Positions 7,210 to 17,418 of a stretch of 64,000 nt of DNA are shown piece by piece; positions within the stretch are counted from its first letter, which is position 1, and every line of letters starts with the position of its first letter. Source of the stretch: Streptomyces sp. B93 (GTDB taxonomy: Bacteria; Actinomycetota; Actinomycetes; Streptomycetales; Streptomycetaceae); assembly GCF_018070565.1 (NCBI RefSeq), contig NZ_JAGPXL010000008.1, positions 124,001-188,000 on the forward strand. The letters are read 5' to 3'. The notes below the pieces were generated by a model, which saw nothing but the letters and a program-made list of their open reading frames with translations, made no database searches and was not told the origin of the DNA. A program made the translations under genes and the position numbers.

Positions 7210-8901
7210 ATGCAAACCCAGACACACATGCCCAACCACCTGGCCGCCGAGCTGCGGCTCCCGACCAACTGGCTCGACTACGTCATCCTCGCCATCTACT
7301 TCGTCGCCGTCCTGGGCATCGGCTTCGCGGCCCGCCGCTCCGTCAAGACCAGCCTGGACTTCTTCCTCTCCGGGCGCTCCCTGCCGGCCTGGGTCACCGG
7401 CCTCGCGTTCATCGCCGCCAACCTCGGCGCCACCGAGATCCTCGGTATGGCGGCCAACAGCGCGCAGTACGGCGTCTACACCACCCACTGGTACTGGATC
7501 GGCGCCATCCCGGCGATGGTCTTCCTGGGCCTGGTGATGATGCCGTTCTACTACGGCTCCAAGGTCCGCTCGGTCCCCGAGTTCCTGCTCCTGCGCTTCG
7601 ACCGAGGGGCCCACCTCCTCAGCTCGATCCTGTTCGCCTTCGCCGCGATCCTCATCGCGGGCGTCAACCTGTACGCGCTGGCGATCGTGGTCGAGGCCCT
7701 CCTCGGCTGGCCCGAATGGGTCTCCATCGTCGTCGCCGGGTTCTTCGTCCTCGCCTATATCACCCTCGGCGGCCTCTCCTCGGCGATCTACAACGAGGTG
7801 CTCCAGTTCTTCGTCATCCTCGCCGCGCTGATCCCGATCACCATCCTCGGCCTGAAGAAGGTCGGCGGCTGGGACGGCCTCTCCGACACCCTGACCGAGA
7901 GCAAGGGCGGGGACTTCATGACCGCCTGGGGAGGCACCGGCATCGGCAGCGACAACCCGCTCGGCGCCAACTGGCTGACGATCGTCCTCGGCCTCGGATT
8001 CGTCCTCTCCTTCGGCTACTGGACGACCAACTTCGCCGAGGTCCAGCGCGCGCTCTCCGCGAAGAACCTCTCGGCGGCCCAGCGCACGCCCCTCATCGCG
8101 GCCTTCCCGAAGATCTTCATCGTCTTCCTCGTGATGATCCCCGGCCTGGTCGCCGCGGCCTTGGTCCCCCAGTTCGGCACCCCCGACTCGGGCTACCAGT
8201 ACAACGACGCCATCCCGTTCCTCATGCGGGAACTACTCCCCAACGGCGTCCTGGGCATCGCCGTCACCGGACTCCTCGCGGCCTTCATGGCGGGCATGGC
8301 GGCGAACGTCTCGTCCTTCAACACGGTCTTCACCAACGACATCTGGTCGAAGTACGTCGTCCGGGACCGCGACGACAGCTACTACGTCGGCTTCGGCCGC
8401 ATCATCACCGCGATCGGCGTCCTCGCCTCCATCGGCACGGCGTTCCTGGCGTCGTCCTTCTCCAACATCATGAGCTACCTCCAGACGCTGTTCTCCTTCT
8501 TCAACGTGCCGATGTTCGTGGTCTTCATCATCGGCATGTTCTGGCGGCGGGCCTCGATGAAGTCGGGCTTCTGGGGCCTCCTCGCGGGCACCACGGCCGC
8601 GATGATCAACTACTTCGTCATCTACAAGCAGGACATCATCGACATCCCCACCGACCAGGGCGCCAACTTCGTCTCGGCCATCGCGGGATTCGTCGCCGGC
8701 GCGGTCGTCATGTTCGCGGTCAGCCTCTTCACCGCGCCCAAACCCGACGAGGACCTGCAAGGCTTGGTGTACGGCACCCGCTCCCCCGGCATGGAGGAAC
8801 CACCGGCCGCGGGCGACGACGCCTGGTACCGCAAGCCCGCGCTGCTCGGCTGGGGTGCGGTGGTGCTGGCGGCGGCCTGCTACATCCCGTTCTCCTTCTG
8901 A
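7210..8901 (+). CDS. sodium/solute symporter (SSS family), probable galactose transporter
   Basis: A polytopic membrane protein of about 563 residues of the SLC5/SSS family, with roughly 14 hydrophobic segments starting at WLDYVILAIYFVAVLGIGFAARR. Family landmarks are the FFLSGRSLPAWVTGLAFIAANLGATEILGMAANSAQYG region (helices 2-3, sodium site) and the SSAIYNEVLQFF segment. Divergence from galT suggests galactose or a related sugar as substrate, which is inference from context. The start is uncertain. The ATG at 7210 is drawn. The ATG at 7168 has a GGAGG only 1 nt away, and the ATG at 7228 is also possible. Confidence 0.9.
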   Translation: MQTQTHMPNHLAAELRLPTNWLDYVILAIYFVAVLGIGFAARRSVKTSLDFFLSGRSLPAWVTGLAFIAANLGATEILGMAANSAQYGVYTTHWYWIGAIPAMVFLGLVMMPFYYGSKVRSVPEFLLLRFDRGAHLLSSILFAFAAILIAGVNLYALAIVVEALLGWPEWVSIVVAGFFVLAYITLGGLSSAIYNEVLQFFVILAALIPITILGLKKVGGWDGLSDTLTESKGGDFMTAWGGTGIGSDNPLGANWLTIVLGLGFVLSFGYWTTNFAEVQRALSAKNLSAAQRTPLIAAFPKIFIVFLVMIPGLVAAALVPQFGTPDSGYQYNDAIPFLMRELLPNGVLGIAVTGLLAAFMAGMAANVSSFNTVFTNDIWSKYVVRDRDDSYYVGFGRIITAIGVLASIGTAFLASSFSNIMSYLQTLFSFFNVPMFVVFIIGMFWRRASMKSGFWGLLAGTTAAMINYFVIYKQDIIDIPTDQGANFVSAIAGFVAGAVVMFAVSLFTAPKPDEDLQGLVYGTRSPGMEEPPAAGDDAWYRKPALLGWGAVVLAAACYIPFSF

Positions 8902-8927
8902 CGTCCGACCGGGGAGTGTGAGAAACC

Positions 8928-9260
8928 ATGTCCGAACACCACGAGCGTCATCCGGCGTACTCGGAGCGGGACGTCCAGCGGGAGGTCTCCGAACTCGAGA
9001 CGAAGTCCGCGACCGCGGCGCGCCTCTTCGACATCCGTCGCATCATCGGCGTCCTGTTCGTCCTCTACGGCGTCATCGTCATGATCGCCGGGTTCACCGC
9101 GTCCGACGCGGACATCGACAAGGCGGAGGGGGTGAACATCAACCTGTGGACCGGGCTGGGCATGCTGCTGCTCGGCCTGTTCTTCCTGATCTGGCTGAAA
9201 CTCCGCCCCACGGCTCCGCCGCCCCCACGGGTTCCTCCGGAGGAGGGACCCGGCGTCTGA
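8928..9260 (+). CDS. small two-helix membrane protein following the symporter
   Basis: A 110-residue protein with a charged N-terminal half (residues 1-38), two hydrophobic segments (about 39-60, IIGVLFVLYGVIVMIAGFT, and 72-92, LWTGLGMLLLGLFFLIWLKL) and a Pro-rich tail. It begins 26 nt after the symporter stop and is probably in the same transcript. It resembles small conserved actinobacterial membrane proteins found beside SSS-type transporters. An accessory role in transport is inference. No catalytic motif is visible. Confidence 0.8.
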   Translation: MSEHHERHPAYSERDVQREVSELETKSATAARLFDIRRIIGVLFVLYGVIVMIAGFTASDADIDKAEGVNINLWTGLGMLLLGLFFLIWLKLRPTAPPPPRVPPEEGPGV

Positions 9261-9295
9261 CAGCCGCCCGGCGTGTGGCTGAGCGGGGGCGTTGC

Positions 9296-9376
9296 GCACC
9301 CCGGCGCTACGGGGTGCCCGCAGCTATGCGGGGACAACCCCCGCAGCTACGGCAGCGGGCGACGGCCCGCAGGCGC
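9296..9376. terminator. cluster of three hairpins after the symporter operon
   Basis: Three adjacent stems follow the end of the small membrane protein gene: GCACCCCG/CGGGGTGC (9296-9303 and 9310-9317, 6-nt loop), GCGGGG/CCCCGC around 9328-9344, and GCGGGC/GCCCGC around 9354-9371. A CCGCAGCTA word is directly repeated between them. They lie between convergent genes and lack a U tract, as usual in Streptomyces. The role as bidirectional terminator is inference. Confidence 0.5.
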
Positions 9377-9398
9377 CGTACCACGGAAGGGGACGTGT

Positions 9399-9489
9399 CG
9401 GGGGGTGTCCGCCCGCAGTGGTTCGCGCGGAAAGCCCCGGTGGCTATCCAGTTGGCAGACCGCGCGGTTCCGAGGACGGACACCCCCCG
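9399..9489. repeat. 91-bp imperfect dyad with perfect 13-bp ends
   Basis: CGGGGGGTGTCCG (9399-9411) is the exact reverse complement of CGGACACCCCCCG (9477-9489). Inside, CGCGCGG (9424-9430) pairs with CCGCGCG (9460-9466). The whole could form a long forked hairpin in RNA, or be a degenerate MITE-like element. No target-site duplication flanks it. It occupies the rest of the 305-nt gap between the convergent small membrane protein and response regulator genes. Confidence 0.45.
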
Positions 9490-9565
9490 GCGCGGCCCCG
9501 ACCCACCACCGGCAGACAGCGCCACGCAAGCCACCCACCGGACCCTCGCAGGCCGCCGCAGGCGA

Positions 9566-10240
9566 TCAAGCCTCCGGCCGAACCACCCGGTCCAGCAACC
9601 CCGTCCGCGCCGCCAGCGCCGCCGCCTCCAGCCGGGAGCCCACGCCCAGCTTCATCAGCACCCGCTGGACATGGGTGCGAGCCGTCGACGGAGCGATGCC
9701 CATGCCCGCCGCGATCAGCCGCGTGTCCTCGCCCTCCGCGACCCGCACCAGCACCTCCACCTCCCGGGGCGTCAGCATCTGAAGCAGCCGCTGCCCTTCG
9801 TCATCCGGCTGCTCCGCCGGGTTCAGCAGCTCACTGAACGCGCCCTGAAGCAACTGCGGCGCCACCGCCGCCTCCCCCGCGCGCGCCTTCATGATCGCGC
9901 GCTCCACACCCTCTATCCGCTCGTCGTGCCGCACATACCCCGACGCCCCCGCCGCGAACGCCGCCGCGATCCCCCGAGGACTCGGCACCGGCCCCAGCAC
10001 GAGCACCGCCACCTGCGGCCGCTCCCGCTTGATCTTCAGCACGGGATCGAACACCCCGGCCTCCGCGGGCGTCGCCGTCCCCAGCAGACACACCTCCGGC
10101 GCCCGCGCGATCACCAACTCCGCCGCCCCGGCCGCGGGCGCCGCCGCGGCCAGCACCCGGTGCCCCCGCAGCTTCAGCGCGGAGGCCAACGCCTCGGCAA
10201 GCAACCGGTGATCGTCGACCACCATGAGCCGCACACCCAT
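9566..10240 (-). CDS. LuxR-family response-regulator-like protein without phospho-acceptor Asp
   Basis: A 224-residue protein with an N-terminal receiver fold (MGVRLMVVDDHRLLAEALASAL) and a C-terminal LuxR/GerE DNA-binding domain (about residues 150-215: LTPREVEVLVRVAEGEDTRLIAAGMGIAPSTARTHVQRVLMKLGVGS). The strand that should carry the phospho-acceptor reads VCLLGTATP, with Gly in place of Asp, and the conserved Lys region reads GYVRHDE. Both residues needed for classical phosphorylation signalling are missing, so it is probably a phosphorylation-independent (aspartate-less) regulator. The start at 10240 is the ATG directly before MGVRLMVVDDHR. No kinase is adjacent. Confidence 0.88.
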   Translation of the reverse strand: MGVRLMVVDDHRLLAEALASALKLRGHRVLAAAAPAAGAAELVIARAPEVCLLGTATPAEAGVFDPVLKIKRERPQVAVLVLGPVPSPRGIAAAFAAGASGYVRHDERIEGVERAIMKARAGEAAVAPQLLQGAFSELLNPAEQPDDEGQRLLQMLTPREVEVLVRVAEGEDTRLIAAGMGIAPSTARTHVQRVLMKLGVGSRLEAAALAARTGLLDRVVRPEA

Positions 10241-10401
10241 CGAGCAACCCCCCAGTCCCCCCAACGGACGCCCACTATGGATGCCCGGAGGCCCACACGG
10301 AAAGACCACCTGACGCCAAGCCCCCCCGACGTCAGCTCCCCGACATGCTCCCGGAAGCTACACGCTCACCCGCCGTTGCGCTGCCCCTACCGGGGAACCT
10401 T

Positions 10402-12210
10402 TCACACCCCCGCACCGAAAGCGATCACCAGGTACTCCTGCTCGCCCGAACTGGACGCACTCGCGTACACATCGGACATGTACAGCCGCCCCTGCGAGTA
10501 CAGGATCTCCGCGTACTCGGGCAGCATGCTGCTCTCCACGTCCCGCACCGACTCCGTCGCCGGGTTCTCCAGCAGCTTCGTCTCCTTGAACGACCCGCCG
10601 TCGATGCTGACGATCTGCCCGCCCTTGTCGTACGGCGGCCGCTTGTACGCGATCACGTTCCCGCCGTCCATCCTCAGCGGAGTGATCGTGTACCCGTCAC
10701 CCGCGTCCGCCCGCTGCCCGGTCTGCTTCCCGGTCGCGAGGTCGAAGGCGACGATCTCGTTGGTACGGCTGTACGACTCACCGCTGCCGTCGTGCTCCTC
10801 GGTCGGCAGGTACAGCCGGTCGTTGCCGACGGCGATGCCCGAGCAGTCCTCGATCCGGGAGATGCCGTCGCAGTCCGCGGCGTACTCGTCACCGGGCGCG
10901 GAGATCCGGTTGCGCAGCTTCCCCGTCTTGTTGTCGATGGAGAAGAAGTCCGAGATACCACTGCCGTCACCCGCGGAGTCCCCGACGTCGGCCGCCACGA
11001 CCAGCGGGTCCGTGGACACGACGCTCGCGTACTCGATGCCCTCGGTCATCTTGTACTCGGAGATCACCTTCCCCGACTTCGGGTCGATGGTCTGGATGTG
11101 CAGCTGCCGCTGGTCGTACGGCCCGCACTTGCGCACCGCGACCAGCTTGGGCCCGCCGCCGTACCCGGCGTCGTAGCAGGTGTCCTCGGGCTTGGGCGCC
11201 CACAGGGCCTTGCCGCTCTCGATGTCGAAGGCGGCCCCGCCGCTCGTACTGCCGACGGCGACGGTGCCCCCGCTGACGGTGACGTTGTCGAAGCGGATCG
11301 GCTGGTCGCCGGTCTTCGCGGTCTCCTCCCACAGCTTCTTGCCCGTGGTGAGGTCGATCGCCGCGACCTGGCTGCACCCGGCGGAGGTGTTCTTGTCCGG
11401 CATCTCCGGCTGGAAGATGACGGCGGTCTTGTTGTCGTCGGTCATGAACCGGCTGGCCTGGCAGACGGGCCCGGACAGCGGGATCGTCCACTTCTTGGTG
11501 CCCTTGGCGGGGTCGTAGCCGACGATCTCGGCGACGCCGCTCTTGGCGTAGACGTCGTCGGTGAGCCAGGAGCCCTCCACGACGATGCTGTCGTCCTTCT
11601 CGACCTTGGGCGTGGGCACCTGGAAGAGCACCTTGGACGCGGGGTCGGAGGGCACCTTCTCGCTGCCCTTGGACGAGGTCCCGCCCTTCTCGTCACCGCC
11701 GTCCTCGCCACCGGTGCCGCCGCTGCTGCTCGCGGTGTCGTTCTTGCCGTCGTCCGAGCCGCTGGTCTTGGAGTACCAGACGCCGGCGCCGACGATCAGC
11801 GCGATGGCGACGACCGCGGCGACGATGATGACGACCTGAGCGTTGAACTTCCCCCCGGCACCGGAGGCCGGCCCCGGCTGCTGGGCCTGCATCGGCACGG
11901 TCGGCCCGCCCGGGTAGCCGTACCCATAACCACCCTGCTGCCCGTAGCCGCCCGGCTGCTGGACGGTGTACGGGTTCGGCTGCTGCCCGGGATACCCGTA
12001 CCCGGGCTGTGGCGCGGGCGGTCCCGCGGGCGGCGGCGTCTGCGGCGCACCCGGGGGCTGCTGCGGCTGCTGCGGGTACCCGTACCCCGGCTGCGGCGCG
12101 GGCGGCCCGGCAGGCGGCGGTGTCTGAGGCGCACCGAAGCCACCCCCCTGTGGAGGCTGGCTTCCCCCCTGCGGGGGCTGGTTGGGCGGCGGGGGCGGCG
12201 GCTGGGTCAT
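10402..12210 (-). CDS. Pro-rich membrane-anchored PQQ-type beta-propeller protein (copy 1)
   Basis: A 602-residue protein in three parts: a Pro/Gln/Gly/Tyr-rich N-terminus (residues 1-118), one transmembrane helix (about 123-145, FNAQVVIIVAAVVAIALIVGAGVWY), and a long domain with repeats such as AAIDLTTGKKLWEE, AFDIESGKALWAPK and IVAFDLATGKQTG that mark a PQQ/YVTN-like beta-propeller. With no signal peptide and a central helix, the propeller is probably outside and the Pro-rich part in the cytoplasm. A 21-residue segment (GAPQTPPPAGPPAPQPGYGYP) occurs twice, at about 26-46 and 54-74. The function is not established. Extracellular ligand sensing or envelope scaffolding is speculation. It follows its paralogue by 67 nt. 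Confidence 0.85.
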   Translation of the reverse strand: MTQPPPPPPNQPPQGGSQPPQGGGFGAPQTPPPAGPPAPQPGYGYPQQPQQPPGAPQTPPPAGPPAPQPGYGYPGQQPNPYTVQQPGGYGQQGGYGYGYPGGPTVPMQAQQPGPASGAGGKFNAQVVIIVAAVVAIALIVGAGVWYSKTSGSDDGKNDTASSSGGTGGEDGGDEKGGTSSKGSEKVPSDPASKVLFQVPTPKVEKDDSIVVEGSWLTDDVYAKSGVAEIVGYDPAKGTKKWTIPLSGPVCQASRFMTDDNKTAVIFQPEMPDKNTSAGCSQVAAIDLTTGKKLWEETAKTGDQPIRFDNVTVSGGTVAVGSTSGGAAFDIESGKALWAPKPEDTCYDAGYGGGPKLVAVRKCGPYDQRQLHIQTIDPKSGKVISEYKMTEGIEYASVVSTDPLVVAADVGDSAGDGSGISDFFSIDNKTGKLRNRISAPGDEYAADCDGISRIEDCSGIAVGNDRLYLPTEEHDGSGESYSRTNEIVAFDLATGKQTGQRADAGDGYTITPLRMDGGNVIAYKRPPYDKGGQIVSIDGGSFKETKLLENPATESVRDVESSMLPEYAEILYSQGRLYMSDVYASASSSGEQEYLVIAFGAGV

Positions 12211-12277
12211 GACGTGGGTACCTCGTGGGAGCGAAACGGCCGGGACACGGAACGAGACGGGACAGCAGGAGGAAGGC

Positions 12278-14062
12278 CTACTTGCCGTACGCAAGCATCA
12301 GCTTCTCCTTAGCGTCGTCGTTCCCGGACAACCGAGTCGTGGAGATGTAGAAGCGGCCGTCGACCCAGTCGATGTCCCGGGAGAAGAAGGAACGCTCGAC
12401 GGTGGCCGCGCCCTGCGGGTTCTGGAGCAGCTTGGCCGGCTCGTGGCCGCTGCCCGTCGTCGGGATGGCGACGACCTGCCCGCCCGTGTCGTAGGTCGGC
12501 TGGACGTAGGCGACGAGCTTGCCGCCCTCGACCCGCATCGGCAGCATCGCGGCGTCCGCGGGCGACTTCACCCGCCACTTCTCCTTGCCGTTGTCGAGGC
12601 TGATCGCGACGATCTCGTTGGCGCTGGCCGTGGACTCGGTCGGCAGGTAGAGGGTGTCGCCGTCGGCGGCGACGCCCGCGCAGCCGGTGAGGTCACGCTG
12701 GAGGATGGCCCAGCCGCACTCGGGGGCGAAGTCCTCGTCGACGCCGACCTGGGCGCCGATGGAACCGTCCTTGCCGAGGACGGAGATGTTCCACTGCTTC
12801 TTGTCCTCGTTGGTGCTGTAGACCACCAGCGGGTCGAGGGAGTAGGCGCGCTCGACCCGCCACCCCTTGCCGAACTTCCGGGTCCACTTGGCCTTGCCCG
12901 TGGCCGGGTCCAGCTCCTGCACCTCGTCGTGGGCGTTGTCGGTGCCCGCGCCGCAGGACGCGACGGAGATCAGCCGCTCGCCGCCCGCGAAGCCGGTGGG
13001 GAAGCAGGCGTCGCCGTATTTCTTGACGTCGAAGAGCTTCTTGCCGGTCGTCACGTCGTACCCGGTGCCGGACTGGGAGCGGCCGACCATCAGTGTCTTG
13101 CCGGTGATGGACAGTTCGATGCTGAGCGCGCTGTCGAAGAGCCCGCCGTCGGCGACCTCGCCGCTCCAGCCCTTCTCGCCGGTGGCGAGGTCGATCTCCT
13201 GGAGCTGGTTGCACTTGGCGCGGTCGCTGGAGCCGTTCATGTAGGCGACGACGATCTTGTCGTCGGCGGTCTTCTGCGGGGTGGTCGCGCAGATCTTCTG
13301 GTCGAAGGTGATGGCGTCCCAGGTGGGGTCGCCGTCGGCGACGTTGAAGGCGAACAACTGCTTGTACGCCGCCTTCACCGCCGTCCTGTCGGTGATCCAC
13401 ATGCCCTCGGCGTCGGCGCCGGAACCGGGTGCGTCGGGTGCCTCCTTGTACCAGAGCACCTTCGCCTCACCGGCCTGGCGGCCCTCATTGAGGTTCTCCG
13501 GGTCCTCGCCGCCGTCGCCGCTGCCGTCACCGGGGTTCACCGGGGCGCCGCTGTCGGTCGGCTTGGCGTCGTCGGTCTGCTGGGCGACGGGCTTCTTCTT
13601 GCCCTTGCCGTCGTCGTCACCGCCGGACACGGCGAAGACGGTGGCCCCGGCGACGACCAGCACGGCCACCGCGGCGCCGATGATGACGGCGGGCTTGCCC
13701 TTGAAGGGGTTGCGGGAGCCGCCCCCGGACGGCGGCGGGGTGCCGGGCGCGCCCGGGAACTGGGCCTGCGGATAGCCGTACCCGGGCTGCGGCGGCTGCC
13801 CGTACGGTCCCGGGGTGTTGTACGGCCCGGGGGTGCTCCCCGGGGTGTTGTACGGCCCGGGGGTGCTGTACGGCCCCGGCTGGGCGTACGGTCCGGACGG
13901 CGCGGGCTGCGGCGGACCGGCCGGGGGCGGCGGTGGGGTCTGCGGAGCCCCGAACCCACCACCCGGCGGCGTACCCGGCGCACCCGGCGGAGCGCTCGGC
14001 GGCGGGTCCTGCGGCGCTCCGAAACCACCCGGCTGCGGCGGCTGGTTGGGCGGCTGCGTCAT
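12278..14062 (-). CDS. Pro-rich membrane-anchored PQQ-type beta-propeller protein (copy 2)
   Basis: A 594-residue paralogue of the downstream gene with the same plan: a Pro-rich cytoplasmic region (1-120) with GPYxTPG repeats, a transmembrane helix (about 123-145, KPAVIIGAAVAVLVVAGATVFAVSGG), an acidic/basic linker, and a beta-propeller with repeats like EIDLATGEKGWSGE, GYDVTTGKKLFDV and ELDPATGKAKWTR. Both genes are on the minus strand and probably form one unit. The DNA encoding the GPYNTPG repeats contains an exact 27-bp direct repeat (13811-13867). No enzyme motif was recognised. Confidence 0.85.
   Translation of the reverse strand: MTQPPNQPPQPGGFGAPQDPPPSAPPGAPGTPPGGGFGAPQTPPPPPAGPPQPAPSGPYAQPGPYSTPGPYNTPGSTPGPYNTPGPYGQPPQPGYGYPQAQFPGAPGTPPPSGGGSRNPFKGKPAVIIGAAVAVLVVAGATVFAVSGGDDDGKGKKKPVAQQTDDAKPTDSGAPVNPGDGSGDGGEDPENLNEGRQAGEAKVLWYKEAPDAPGSGADAEGMWITDRTAVKAAYKQLFAFNVADGDPTWDAITFDQKICATTPQKTADDKIVVAYMNGSSDRAKCNQLQEIDLATGEKGWSGEVADGGLFDSALSIELSITGKTLMVGRSQSGTGYDVTTGKKLFDVKKYGDACFPTGFAGGERLISVASCGAGTDNAHDEVQELDPATGKAKWTRKFGKGWRVERAYSLDPLVVYSTNEDKKQWNISVLGKDGSIGAQVGVDEDFAPECGWAILQRDLTGCAGVAADGDTLYLPTESTASANEIVAISLDNGKEKWRVKSPADAAMLPMRVEGGKLVAYVQPTYDTGGQVVAIPTTGSGHEPAKLLQNPQGAATVERSFFSRDIDWVDGRFYISTTRLSGNDDAKEKLMLAYGK
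13811..13867. repeat. 27-bp exact direct repeat inside the Pro-rich coding region
   Basis: The 27 bases at 13811-13837 recur exactly at 13841-13867, a 30-nt period that keeps the frame and encodes successive copies of a GPYNTPG-type decapeptide. Such repeats can expand or contract by replication slippage and change the length of the cytoplasmic Pro-rich region without a frameshift. Confidence 0.85.
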
Positions 14063-14093
14063 CAGCGGCTTCCCCCGTTCCTCACTGATTTCT

Positions 14094-14123
14094 AGCCAGT
14101 TCTGGCCAGCTTCGGCCAGTTCT
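14094..14123. repeat. three tandem 10-bp repeats upstream of the beta-propeller genes
   Basis: AGCCAGTTCT, GGCCAGCTTC and GGCCAGTTCT follow one another at 14094-14123, about 30 nt before the start of the paralogue pair (read on the minus strand as AGAACTGGCC-like units). A 10-bp period places each unit on the same face of the helix. They could be regulator-binding repeats. No other gene feature is seen in the 214-nt gap to the ABC-F stop. Confidence 0.4.
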
Positions 14124-14276
14124 CAGACGGCCCTTTCTATCACCCGCCGCCGACACGGCACCGGGCCGCATCCACCCCTGTTCCCAAGGGAGGACCGGCC
14201 CGTGATGCCCTCGTTACGCGCCTTCACGCCCCCTTCACGGGTCGCGCGCGCCCCGCACGCGAGTGGCGTCGAGCGC

Positions 14277-16082
<1,806 letters not shown>

Positions 16083-16167
16083 TTCACTCCTGTGCGCGGG
16101 GACCGGTCAGCCTCCCAGCCTAGTGCGCGCCGGTGGGTGGCCGGTCCCCGTGCAGGTCAGCGGCCGG

Positions 16168-17259
16168 TCACTGGGCGGCGGCGGTCCGCACCTCGCCGAG
16201 CAGGTCGTACATCGTCTGGCCCGGGCACTCGGTGGCCAGCCAGTCGCGGTGGCCGCTGATGGTGTGGACGTCCTTGGTGACGCCGTTGACCGGGTTGACG
16301 TAGGTGATCTTGGCCTGCGGGTCCAGGCCCTTGATCTTGCAGACGGCCCTGATCAGGCGGGTCAGGGACTCCTTGGCCGCGGCGGTGGGCCCGGTCTCGG
16401 TCAGCTCGCCGAGGAGGGCGATGCCGAGGTTGCCGGAGTTGTAGCCGCCGGTGTGGAAGGCGGTGACGACCTTGCCGTCCGCGTCGAAGCCGGGGATGCC
16501 GTCCTCGCCTGAGTAGCGGCCCTCGTAGACGTTGCCCGCCTCGTCGATGAGGAAGTGGTAGCCGATGTCACCCCAGTCGAGGGTGACCGCGTGGTACTCG
16601 TAGATCGCCCGGATCGTGGCCGCCGGGTCGGGGTCGCCGTTCACGCCCGCGGTGTGGTGGACGGTGATCGACTGGAGCGGGTAGTACACCTCGGGCGAGT
16701 TGACCACGCCGTCCTTGTAGCGCTTGGACTCGTCGGCGCCCCACGCGGGCCGGGACAGGTAGCGCACGCCCCGCACCCGGGTGGGCTCGGTCGGCACCTG
16801 GAAGGTCCGGGCCGGTCCGTCGGTGGTGTCGATCGCCAGCGAGCGCACCTCGGTGGCCCCGTCCGGGGCCTGGACCTCGTACGCGGTGGCGTCCCCGGCG
16901 GGCACCAGCGCCGTACCGCCGCCCTCGACGGTCGCGCAGCCGCACCTCACCGGCTTGAGGGCGCCCGCCTCGGTGCCGTCGGCGAAGCGGATCGCCGCGC
17001 CGTCGGGGGCGCCGGTCCAGCGCAGGGCGACGTAGGAGGCGGTGAGCGCGGTGGCGGCCGTACCGGTGCCGGTGGCGGCCTCGGTGCGGGTGGCGGGGAA
17101 CGTCTCGGGCTCGGTGCCCGTGGGGGTGGGCGCGCTGCCGGATGGGGCCGCCGCCGCGACGGCGTCCGGCAGCAGGGCGGCTCCGGCGGCGACGGCACCG
17201 GCGGCGCCGAGTACGCCGCGGCGGGACAGCGGGCGCCTGCGGGGGGTGGTTGCAGTCAC
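16168..17259 (-). CDS. secreted N-acetylmuramoyl-L-alanine amidase (PGRP domain), Tat substrate
   Basis: A 363-residue exported protein. The N-terminus TPRRRPLSRRGVLGAAGAVAAGAALLPDAVA has a twin-arginine signal. A Thr/Ala-rich region and a beta-rich domain precede a peptidoglycan-recognition/amidase domain (about residues 185-360) that starts YLSRPAWGADESKRY. Zinc ligands are the first His of TVHHTAG, the His of ISGHRDW and the Cys of TECPG. The catalytic Tyr is in DIGYHFLID. It would cleave the amide between muramic acid and L-Ala. The GTG at 17259 is preferred to the ATG at 17274 because a GGAAGG ribosome site sits 7 nt before it. Confidence 0.92.
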   Translation of the reverse strand: MTATTPRRRPLSRRGVLGAAGAVAAGAALLPDAVAAAAPSGSAPTPTGTEPETFPATRTEAATGTGTAATALTASYVALRWTGAPDGAAIRFADGTEAGALKPVRCGCATVEGGGTALVPAGDATAYEVQAPDGATEVRSLAIDTTDGPARTFQVPTEPTRVRGVRYLSRPAWGADESKRYKDGVVNSPEVYYPLQSITVHHTAGVNGDPDPAATIRAIYEYHAVTLDWGDIGYHFLIDEAGNVYEGRYSGEDGIPGFDADGKVVTAFHTGGYNSGNLGIALLGELTETGPTAAAKESLTRLIRAVCKIKGLDPQAKITYVNPVNGVTKDVHTISGHRDWLATECPGQTMYDLLGEVRTAAAQ

Positions 17260-17280
17260 GAAGTTGCCTTCCATGGGGGA

Positions 17281-17311
17281 GTCTTCGATCTTCGAGTCTT
17301 CGAGTCTTCGA
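17281..17311. repeat. short tandem repeat GTCTTCGA upstream of the amidase
   Basis: Four near-identical 7-8-bp units (GTCTTCGA, TCTTCGA, GTCTTCGA, GTCTTCGA) lie 20-50 nt before the amidase start. In the minus orientation they read TCGAAGAC. They sit where the promoter or leader should be and could alter promoter spacing if they vary in number. Confidence 0.5.
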
Positions 17312-17418
17312 GCAGCAACTCACCCTAGGGACAAGATCGTTGTCCGGACGGCACTTCGGCGCAACGGCGCGGTGAGACCATCGCCACGCCGTTGCCGGGC
17401 AACCGATCCCGGTACGGC

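Noticed and set aside
9399..9489. Reading the 91-bp dyad as a MITE
   Set aside because: Terminal inverted repeats are present but no target-site duplication is seen and copy number cannot be checked here. Kept only as a structured repeat.
9390..9500. 6C-type actinobacterial RNA suggested by the C6 run
   Set aside because: The six-C runs fall inside a stem rather than in hairpin loops as in 6C RNA.
8855..11176. 773-codon plus-strand frame across the response regulator and beta-propeller genes
   Set aside because: It runs through intergenic hairpins and antisense to recognisable genes, and its product is low-complexity Arg/Pro sequence.
12182..14095. 637-codon plus-strand frame antisense to the second beta-propeller gene
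   Set aside because: Val/Gly/Asp-biased translation without motifs, a mirror of the real gene.
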